Below, one piece after another: positions 34,957-43,355 of a stretch of 64,000 nt of DNA (position 1 is the first letter of the stretch; the number at the start of each line of letters is the position of its first letter). Source of the DNA: Trichostrongylus colubriformis. Lineage: Eukaryota > Nematoda > Chromadorea > Rhabditida > Trichostrongylidae. The translations under genes were made by a program, and so were the position numbers. A model generated the notes under the pieces. It searched no databases and was not told the origin of the DNA. It saw only the letters and a program-made list of their open reading frames with translations. Location of the stretch: NCBI GenBank assembly GCA_963978905.1, contig OZ022259.1, positions 24,402,068 through 24,466,067 on the forward strand, given 5' to 3'.

Positions 34957-36286
34957 GGAAGGTCTTCCAACTCATGACGCGTTTTTTGAAAGCTGTTTTT
35001 TGCATGTAAAGCGGTACGTACAAGAATCATATAACTGATGTCCATTTTTGCTGCGCGGCCCTACAAGTGCCGAAAACGGGGTTGATGGTTCGGTCCCCAC
35101 CGAGGACAAATTTTTGCAAAACTTCGATTTTCAGTTTTTGGGCTCTTAAACATTCCAATATGAAGATTAAGTGCAGTAATCACATTTAGAACTTCAAACT
35201 GCCCTCTATTGCCAGTTTTCACCAACTTTGACAGTCCCAATTTTTGGCCTTCCGGCGCTCATAGCACACGAACGAGGCGTTTTTGCGCGAAACGGATTCG
35301 TTATTCGTGTTCAGGAGGTGAAACTACCCTTAGAGGTGAATTTCCAGCCCAATCGAGATTTTGACCCAAATTCGAAAATTTGGGCTGGGCATTGGTATAC
35401 TATCGACTGCACATTCGATGAAGTAGACGACGATATCATTTGTTAGGAAATTCTCTCTATTTCTCTTGCTCGGTGCTTGATAGCTGAAATTATAGCGATA
35501 GGCATCCATGCAGTGCATATTCCATTGATTTTCATCGATTTTGTGAGTTACTCACTTCTACAAGTAGAAAGCGCACCAAGGTACCCTGACCAAACAAACA
35601 TCTTTTTCGAAGTTAGGGTCAAAATTTGAAATTGGTTAGAAATGTGTCCCCAAGGGTAGTTTGACCCCCTAAACACGAATATGACACTCATTTTGTGCGA
35701 AAGCACGAATTTCAAGCCCTTTCGTGTCCAAAAAGGCCACATCACCAAATTCATTGACTATTCGTAAATAGAGTAATTTTGGCATGCTGTCAACGAAAAT
35801 CGTAGTCATTTGGCATAAACAGACGTATTTGAAGACGAAAAAGTGAATGTAAAAAAAATGCAAAACGTCGGAAATGCCGGGATTCGAACCACCAACCCAG
35901 CACTTCATCCGTTTGAGAGTCCATCGCCGTATCCACTAGGCCACCCAGTCGCCCCACGATAGCTACCTCGGGGAACCGCTATAAGAATGCTATGCACTTT
36001 TAGTACGAGGTGGAAATAAGATTTCATTTTTTTCCGTATTTCACTTTGTTTTGGATGTCAAATGCAAGAACACCTTTCGGTCTGCATATGTTTTAAGCTA
36101 CAAGGAGGATGCGTTACTATAAGTGAGTTAAAATCGCCTTTTCGAAGAAAGTTCTCTTTACTCCTTTTTTGGCATTTGTAGGGCCGCGCAGCAAAAATGG
36201 AAGTCAGTTATATGTTTCATGTAGACACCCCCATATAATGGAAAAGACCGTTTCCCGAAAGCCCGTCATGACCTGAAAGACCTCCC
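34957..36286. mobile_element. ~1.3-kb non-autonomous DNA element carrying a tRNA-like segment
   Basis: The outer ends are imperfect inverted repeats (AGGTCTTCCAACTCATGACG against AGGTCTTTCAGGTCATGACG). A strong inner inverted repeat begins CATATAACTG..TCCATTTTTG (35028-35077 against 36165-36214). The insert splits the family block that reads continuously as GAATTCAGGCGTTAG..GGTCTTG at 30609. It contains no transposase, a GGGTAGTTTGACCCCC repeat (about 35660) and a tRNA-like stretch at 35877-35955. Confidence 0.55.
35877..35955 (-). other. tRNA-like sequence inside a DNA element
   Basis: On the minus strand it has GGGTGGCCTAGTGGATA (A box) and GGTGGTTCGAATCCC (B box) at tRNA spacing. The T-stem and anticodon stem do not pair well, so it is a decayed tRNA or SINE-like promoter rather than a functional tRNA. 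Confidence 0.45.
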
Positions 36287-36425
36287 TTGTTAGTGGGAAG
36301 TCGTGTTTTGCATTGAAATACTATTATTTTCGGTTTATAATCTTTTTGCAGTTGATTAACTGTTGGTGTGGTCTCATGTTAACTACTCTCTTTTAACTCT
36401 GAGCACTGTCCAAAACAAACTTTAT

Positions 36426-37777
36426 TCATAGTTTCTTGACCAGTACGTGTCGATTATTGGCTAGCTTTTCAATGTTGGCGGCAAAGGGAAATTTCTCTTT
36501 CCACAGCTTTTGTTCCTCCGGTGATAGATGCCACCAGATTTCCGACAAGCTGAAACCGCACAATCGTCAATGCAGTAATCAGTGGCATTTTCCGTGCAAT
36601 CATCATAGGGTAGAGTCAACCCACTTTCTCTTAACTGTCGTTATCACTTCCTCTTTTGGCTGTTTCACTTTATAATCAAATAGATAGAAAGCATTGATCG
36701 CCTGGAACAATACGCTCTAACCTTATTTCTCGATTCATCGAACATAGAAACACATCCGAAATAGTCTTCAAGTTCTCTCGTCTTGTAACCTCGGCAATAT
36801 TGTACTTGTCGATTTTGATGTTTGTTATGCCACACGAGGTTTTTAAGTGGAACCTTCATTTGTGGCACAACGTTTCGATCTTTTCATCTTCTTTAGAGGC
36901 CTGAAAATGGCTTAAAGCTCTTGATTTCATTTTCATCTAGGAAAGCCTCGGAATCAATCTCTAACTTTGCCAACTGTGGCTGTGGGCTTACGCTCCCCAC
37001 AAGCGGTGGAACCATAGGTGAGTTTGTTGTCCTGTTACAGAGCTGTTCGGGAGCTTTCCCGAAATGATGTCGAACGCTAGAGGGGGGAGGAGGCGGTTCT
37101 CCGAGTACTTGACAAATCAAGAGCTTCAAGCCATCTTCAGGCCTCTAGAGAAGACGAAACGGTCGATCGAAACGTTGGGCCACAAATAAAGGTTCCACTT
37201 GAAATCCTCGTGTGGCATAACAAACATCAAAATCGACATCCGAAATTTATTTCCCAGAAAGATGGAACCCGGAAGGTAACTTCTGCATTTCATGCTTTTG
37301 AGCCTTTCAAACTAACGTTTTGAGAAGCGTCAAACAATTTTGGGATGCCTTCTGTCTCTTTCACTTTTTTCCACGTGGCCACCATCTTGATATATTGATC
37401 ATGCGATAGCTGAAATTATTCACTTTACGCAAGACGCTTGCGCATTCACTTTGCTATTCTCACATTGTGTTTGTGTTCGTACAGCTCATCGACGCTGTAA
37501 CCAAACATGTCCTTTGCCAGTTGCTCCAGGAGTTTATCACCTGCAATACGATAAATACAACTGGCTGAAGTGCTTGGAAACGTGACAACAAACTTTCGGG
37601 CGTAAATTCAGGTAGACCATCTGCTTGCAGATTGCGCGAATACGCTTGGAGCTTGGACAGAAGACACACTAGCAGTACCACAATCATCGCGGATAACAGC
37701 CGAAGTGATGCAAACCTCAGTTGGCCCATTTTATACGGTTCGCTATCAGTAGCACTGCTATCCATATCACTTCTCAT
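36426..37777 (-). pseudogene. Small TM-protein family, copy 4 (intron carries a transposon)
   Basis: The first exon from 37777 reads MRSDMDSSATDSEPYKMG with a hydrophobic segment (LLSAMIVVLLVCLLSKL). A following segment carries the IAGDKLLEQLAKDMFGYSV pattern, then exon about 37310-37400 (KMVATWKKVKETEGI), exon about 36640-36697 (AINAFYLFDYKVKQ), and the last exon 36426-36549 (LSEIWWHLSPEEQKLWKEKF) to a stop at 36426. All four late exons are still open. A 473-bp foldback element sits in an intron, and one donor is altered (GTGATAACG). It may be functional or a young pseudogene. Confidence 0.5.
36752..37246. mobile_element. 473-bp foldback element with 11-bp target duplication
   Basis: The insert (36763-37235) is bounded by ACATCCGAAAT repeats (36752-36762, 37236-37246). 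Copies 1 and 2 of the same gene have a single ACATCCGACCTATAT there (7126, 8958). The interior has ~120-bp inverted arms (GTCGATTTTGATGTTTGTTA at 36811 against its complement near 37215). The left arm starts ~48 bp inside the left end. Confidence 0.75.
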
Positions 37778-38168
37778 TTATTTCAGTGATTTCCGGACAT
37801 GGGGAGTGCGTGCACCTTCCGGTTGTTTCCTACTTCACTGGTCATTTGCCCGAGGATGCGCCACGCACTCGATGTCCTTTTGAAGTGGCACAATCACATC
37901 AGGACTGCACTTAGACGCGAGCATGCTTGTTGCTCACAAGGCGACAGGGAAGGATGGGTCTATCAGATCATTGCTGCAATGAGCTCTCTCAAAGGGCGAC
38001 GACGCATCGCAGGGTGGGGCATTCTAGAATGTTGAGCAGTGTTTAGCATCTATGCATCACTGATGTGTTAATCTGTGAGCATATTTTACGTCGAGTGTAT
38101 ATTTTCGTCAATAAACCATTGGACGAGTGATGGTTTCTATTTTCTCCTGGAGCACAGACAAAATAATG

Positions 38169-38412
38169 CGTGTCGCACGGTTCGCGACTGACCGTGAGGG
38201 CGCACAGCACGCCTGGCCCCGCCGCAAGTCGTGGTTCTATAAAAGGGGTCGCCGCTGCCTTTCCTTGCTTGCACCTTTCCCTCCGGGAGGAGAGCAACAC
38301 TGGGCGTCAGCAGCGAGGATGCCGGGCCGGACTGTTGAGAGCGAGAGCTTGACTCTCGCGCTCTGCAGACCGTCAGGACCCGGTGCGGTAGGACGCACTG
38401 CAGTCGGCTTGG
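38169..38412 (+). mobile_element. Partial copy of the solo LTR, with TATA box
   Basis: Matches 32055-32150 and 32450-32597 without the nested MITE. It keeps a consensus TATAAAAG at 38238-38245 and a 25-bp near-palindrome (GAGAGCGAGAGC/CTCTCGCGCTCT). It is cut at 38413 by a foldback element. Confidence 0.6.
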
Positions 38413-38903
38413 TTAAAGGCATATTCCAAAACCATTGGGATATCACATCTCCTGCCGTGGATGGACAGTTCAACCCAAGCCACGTCGACTGTACCTTTAC
38501 CGAGGTGTGGGGTCAGTTTCCGGAGCGTGCAGAGCCTAAGAATCAGCGCAACAGCTCGGCCCCGCCCACCCCAGCCGGGGGTCTGCCTTTACTCTTCGAC
38601 TCTTAACTTTGACATAGGTAGACCAGCTACGTGGTCAAGACCTTGAAACTGGCAGTCAGGCAATCGTCTCGTGAGGTAAACCCACTACTGAGTGACCTGA
38701 CCCCACAGTAAACACCGGAACACTTGCAACACACCCCCGGTTGGGGTGGGCGGGGCCGAGCTGTTGCGCTAGATTTTTGGCTCTGCACGCTCCAGGAACT
38801 GACCCCCACGCCTCGGTAAAGGTACAGCCTACGTGTCTTGGGTCGAACTATCCATCCACGACAGGAAATGTGATATCCCAATAATCCTGGAATATGCCTT
38901 TAA
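38413..38903. mobile_element. 491-bp foldback element with ~170-bp arms
   Basis: The left arm 38413-38583 (TTAAAGGCATATTCCA...) and right arm 38733-38903 are reverse complements at roughly 90% identity, separated by ~150 bp. The paralogous LTR at about 32597 (GGCTTGGTTGAGCGGGT) is uninterrupted, so this is an insertion. It has no coding capacity. Confidence 0.8.
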
Positions 38904-38933
38904 GCGCTGGTCCTCACGTCATCGTCTTCTTGT

Positions 38934-39659
38934 TTTTACCGGCTGGCTGGCGCACCCTACTGTGTGCGAAATACTATGAGGGTCAGTAGATCGATCGAAA
39001 TTGCTGTTTACATGGGGACAGAGTATTTCATTGTACGCTCCGCTAACCGTGGGAGTAGCTTAACTTGGTGCATAGGGGCTCCTTACTTCTTGTCCCATGC
39101 ACTACCCATCCCAAACTTGTCCCATCTTCACAGGTTGTTTTTCATGTAACGTTCAAGCTCCGCTCACTACCACAAATGCTCCGCCCACTGTGCTGAGCCT
39201 CTTTCATGATTTTTAATAACTCATTCCTAATCCTAATCTACCTTTCCCCACGTTTGGGGCCCACTCGAATTTACATTTCGGTCCGAAGACGGACGTTCTA
39301 GTGCACGCCCTGCCCTCCATGGGCGAAGCTTAACTTGGTCCATGTGAGGTCTTCACTTCTTGTCCCATGCCCTACCCATCCCAAACTTGTCCCCATCTCC
39401 ACAGGTTGTTTTTTCATGTAACGTCCAAGCTCCGCTCACTACCACAAATGCTCCGCCCACTGTGCTGAGCCTCTGCCATGACTTTGAAAAACTCACTCCC
39501 GATCTTAATTAACCTTTACCCACGTTTAAGACCCATTCGAACCCTATTCACACTTCCGGTCTGAAAACCTGACGTTCCAGCGCACGCCCCGCCCACTGTG
39601 GGCGGACAAAGGGACGGACGGAGGGACAGACAGACGAAGCGTATTATATATAGTAGGGA
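38934..39659 (-). mobile_element. Helitron-like element with two ~300-bp tandem units (H6)
   Basis: The minus-strand 5' end after A reads TCCCTACTATATATAATACGC, followed by GTCTGTCTGTCC. The 3' end near 38938 has a weak CGCACACAGTAGGGTGCG hairpin. The interior holds two tandem units (about 39000-39300 and 39310-39600) sharing CTTCTTGTCCCATGC, ACAAATGCTCCGCCCACTG and similar blocks. Related sequence in the other orientation is at 5150-5560. Confidence 0.55.
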
Positions 39660-39756
39660 TATCTCTTTGGCCCATACTTTGAGCCATTCAGACCAACCTG
39701 TACGCTCCCAATCGTATCAAATGAACGAATTCCTACAGCTGTTATTAATTCTTACC

Positions 39757-39938
39757 AGTTGGGCTGGCGCACACTACTGCGCGCGTCACACATGGAAGCA
39801 TGCTGATTGGGCTCAATCGATATCGATCGTTCAGTATCATCATTCGAACGGTTTGCAGAAACAGGGAATTCGCAAAGACGGGAAAAGGAAATCAAATCCC
39901 TCCACCGCGCGCAGTAGTATACGCCAGCCCAACTGGTA
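39757..39938. mobile_element. Short element bounded by inverted Helitron-type 3' ends
   Basis: Both boundaries carry the same ~30-bp motif in opposite orientation (CCAGTTGGGCTGGCG..ACTACTGCGCGCG on the left, its complement at 39905-39938). This gives a MITE-like unit of 182 bp. See also 40629-40858. Confidence 0.5.
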
Positions 39939-39939
39939 C

Positions 39940-40626
39940 CTAAAATTCAGATCCCAGCTTTGCTGCGACGCGAGATATGAATTTCCCGACATTCGCCTTT
40001 ATAGGCCTCTTATCAGTCTTTATAAGTTGCTATCACTTCTGGTCTCTCACCACTGATGTCCCCTTACCATCCCCTATATCATATCCAAAATTCAGGGTCC
40101 CAGCTTTGTTACACGCGAGACATCAGTTTCCCGCCATTCGCCTTTCGAGGCTCCTTATCAGCCCTTCTCAGTCGCTATCACTTCCGGTCCCTCACCATTA
40201 ATGTTTCCCTATCACCCCTATATCACTTGTAAAAATTCAGGTTCCCATCTTTGATGCGTCGCGAGATATGAATTTCCCGCCATTTGCCTTTTGAGGCTCC
40301 TTATCACCGCTTATCAGTTGCTATCACTTTCGGTCTTTCACCATCAATGTTTCCTTATCACCCCCTAATCACTTGTAAAAATTCAGGTTCCCATCTTTGA
40401 TGCCGTGAGATATGAATTTCCCGCCATTCGCCTTTCGAGGCTTCTTATCACCGCTTATCAGTTGCTATCACTTTCGATCTTTCACCATCAATGTTCCCTT
40501 ATCACCCCCTATATCACTTCAAAAATTCAGGTTCCCAGCTTTGCAGCGACGCGAGATATTAATTTCGTGACAGACAGACGGACGGACGGACACACACACA
40601 GACAGACAAACGGATTATATGTATAC
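39940..40626 (-). mobile_element. Helitron-like fragment with four ~145-bp monomers (H7)
   Basis: Landmarks GAGATATGAATTTCCCG and CCATTCGCCTTTCGAGGC recur at about 39970, 40118, 40262, 40406 and 40550. The minus-strand 5' side (GTCTGTCTGTGTGTG, 40565-40610) is present. The 3' end is missing, cut at the element ending at 39938. Confidence 0.55.
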
Positions 40627-40628
40627 CA

Positions 40629-40858
40629 GGGCTGGCTCAGATTACTGCGCGCGATTCATGGCGATGTTGTGCAAAATGGGTGTGTTCGGCCCGACCACAG
40701 CGGAACGGAGATTTCCTTCCCTCTGCTTTCAGCTGAGCTATTGAATTGCAAAAAATAAAAAAGTATTTTGGTATCGGTATACTTCAATCGCTTTGCATGG
40801 AACCCATTTTGCACGCAATCCACATGAATCGCGCGCAGTAGTGTGCGCCAGCCAACTG
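40629..40858. mobile_element. 230-bp element with Helitron-like ends in inverted orientation
   Basis: The left end reads CCAGGGCTGGCTCAGATTAC and the right end is the complement of CCAGTTGGCTGGCGCACACT. The inverted similarity continues through GCGCGCGATTCATG and GTGCAAAATGGGT for ~60 bp. Confidence 0.5.
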
Positions 40859-40859
40859 G

Positions 40860-42232
40860 TCATCATTGGGATTTTGGGTAGTTTGCAAATCGATAGTTTT
40901 GTATTCGATTGCATCGACTGGTAACAAATAGACCACTTGCTGAGAATCTAATTCGTACACATTGATGGTAGGCCATATCCCGCTTCTCGATGTTTATCGT
41001 TTTCGTAAACATGCTTCACTACTTGAAATTTTACATAGTCTAGCGGTCGATACCCAGTGCTGCTGCAAGTACCGCATTAGAAAATGACTCCGAGTGAACC
41101 GCTTGCTTTGCTATCACTAAAATAGGTTGAATCATGATTATCAATGGAGATCGCATTATCAAGAGAAACGCACCATTTTTTGGAACGCCAGGCATTCAGC
41201 GGTCGATACATGGGTCAGTGATATCAGAACGTAAACAAAATATGTTCACCCGATGCCACTGCGCATCAGACGCGTTTGCTAAAGCGGTCGTACAATGTTA
41301 GCAAGGATTTGTCAGTCACTGTAAGCCTTTATCAGTTCCACTGAGGCTCCTGTACCCAACAGTACCATTGAGGTACCCGAACCCTACAATACCTGCGAAT
41401 ATGAACATTCCACTATTAGCCGTAGAAGCAAACCGGCCTCGGTATTTCCCTATCTCACGCTCCTGATCGAAGCTTATCAACCATTATCATTTTGGATCAC
41501 CCACTATTAATGTTCCCGTCCCACCCTGCTAAACACCTATGAGTGTCAGCGCTACTGGATCAACGCGAAAGGCGAAACGAATTGGACGACTCTAGCCTTT
41601 TACGCCCCTTATCGAATCTTATCAACCATTATCAGTGCGGGTCACCCACCATTAATGTTCCTGCCCCATCCCGCAAAACACTTATAAATTTCAGCGCTCT
41701 TCCATCAACGCGAAAGGCAAACCGAATTCGACGACATTTGCCTTCTCGTGCTCATTATCCTCATCAACCATTATCAACTTGGATCACCCACCATTAATGT
41801 CCGTGACACACTCTGCTAAACACCTATGAGTGTCAGCGCTCTTGGATCAACACGAAAAGCGAGACGGATTTGACGACTCTAGTCTTTTTACGCTCCTTAT
41901 CGAATCTTATCAACCGTTATCAATACTGGTCATCCACCATTAATGTCCCCGTCAGATCCCGCAAAACGCCTATGGGTGTCAGCGCTTTAGGATCAACCCG
42001 AAAGGCGAAACGGATTTGGTGACATTTGCCTTCCGAGGCTCCTTATCAGCCCTTATCAGCTGCTATCACTTTCGGTCCACCACCGCTGAGGTTCCCTTGG
42101 CACCCCCTATATCACTTGTGAAATTCAGCGTCCCAGCTTTGCTGCGACGCGAGATATGAATTTCGTGACAGACGGACAAACACACACACACACAGAGACA
42201 GACAGACATACTAAGCGAATTATATATAGTAG
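40860..42232 (-). mobile_element. Helitron-like element, 3'-truncated (H8)
   Basis: The minus-strand 5' end after A42233's complement reads TCCTACTATATATAATTCGC, followed by GTCTGTCTGTCTC and a (GT) tract. The array 41320-42120 has CACCTATGAGTGTCAGCGCT-like landmarks every 144-148 bp. It lacks the 3' hairpin, having been truncated by the 40629-40858 element. It preserves the empty site for the mariner of copy H4 near 41247. Confidence 0.6.
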
Positions 42233-42443
42233 GATAGTAGTGATTATGCCGCGAATATCCCTTTAGTAACATTTTGATGGAAATGAAGCGCTCCACGACG
42301 ATGCTCAGAAACTTTTCGAATTTTTTTATTGGATGACATTTCTCAGAATCCTGCGGATTGTGCGCTTGTGCGATTATGCAATCCACCGCATTGAGCGGAT
42401 CGCAAAATCGCAAATCGATGCGCATCTGTTCTCCGGTCGAATA

Positions 42444-42730
42444 ACAAGCGGACGGGCAAGGCTACTTACGACAAAAAAGTCGCGTGGCTGCCCGCGGCGA
42501 GCGGCGCGATGGGTGGAGTGACAGTGGCAGAGCATGGCAGCCTTCAAGGGAGGCAGTGTGGCATGAGTGCAGGAGGCAGTGTGGCATGGTCGCATGGGTG
42601 GAAGCGCAGAGGTGACGCAACCACGCTCCCAAGGGCAATCGGTTCGGCAAGCCGTACGTACTGGTGGCGCCGCGAGTGCGACGCCGCGAAGCGATTTTTT
42701 TGCCGTAAGTAGCCTCACCCACAAGCGGAC
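42444..42730. mobile_element. Mutator-type MITE with 10-bp target duplication
   Basis: The element (42454-42720) has ends GGGCAAGGCTACTTACGACA and the inverse of GGGTGAGGCTACTTACGGCA. It is flanked by ACAAGCGGAC at 42444-42453 and 42721-42730. The GC-rich interior matches the MITE at 32154-32441. It lies 22 bp left of the Ty3-type element. Confidence 0.85.
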
Positions 42731-42752
42731 TGCAAAGCGATCGCAAGGTATA

Positions 42753-43102
42753 GTAAGTGCTGGGTCCAGAGCAACTAGATTCCAAATACAGATTTATTGA
42801 TAGATATCACGTAATAAGGATCAGTAGTAAATACATGGCCGCTACGGTGGCTCTACAGTAAGCAATCAGACAATCAGACAGGATCCAGGTACTAGGTAGA
42901 GGCAGCGTCGGTGGCGGTGGACTTGTGGCAGGTCTCCTGGGTTGGCCCGGCCGTCCGTCTCGTCCTCGGGTCCTCGACTCCCCGTCGTCGTGGCTCCTCC
43001 TTGCCGTAGGTTCCCATTCGTTGTTATCGCCGCTACTCATCTGAAATGCTTCTGCGGTTAGGAAATGTTCTTATGACTCATCGTCCTACAGTACCCTTTA
43101 CA
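42753..43102 (-). repeat. 3' LTR of the Ty3-type element
   Basis: 350 bp, starting TGTAAAGGGTACTG in element orientation and ending GCACTTAC. Compared with the 5' LTR it has one substitution, one 1-bp indel and one 8-bp insertion (CCGGCCGT region near 42950). The polypurine tract adjoins at 43103-43113. Confidence 0.9.
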
Positions 43103-43355
43103 CCTCCCCAACCACAACAAGTCCGTCCCGGACGTAGAAAAACTTAGCTTAAGTGGCGGTAGCAGGGTAGTGAGGGACGTGAGCGACGGCTGCTGAGGCG
43201 GGATGGTCCGGTCAATTTGAGCGAGAGCCTAAAAAGAAGTGGGCAAGCGACGCCAGGTGGATATATGAGGAAAAAAAAGAAAGAAAAAAAATTGAAAAAA
43301 GTGTGGGAAGATAGTAGTAAAGGGAAAAAAAGGAGTCGGCCGAATAATTATCTTA
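43103..43355 (-). other. 3' untranslated region and polypurine tract of the element
   Basis: Non-coding between the helicase stop (43356) and the 3' LTR. It contains an A/G-rich run at 43265-43335 and, next to the LTR, GGTTGGGGAGG, the expected plus-strand primer. Confidence 0.6.

Noticed and set aside
42740..42760. Target-site duplication of the Ty3-type element as a precise claim
   Set aside because: Possible matches (TAC, TACT, AGTA) are too short, and the shared bases could equally be LTR sequence.
42807..43040. 77-codon ORF within the 3' LTR
   Set aside because: The counterpart in the 5' LTR diverges in frame because of the 8-bp indel, so it is unlikely to be a real protein.
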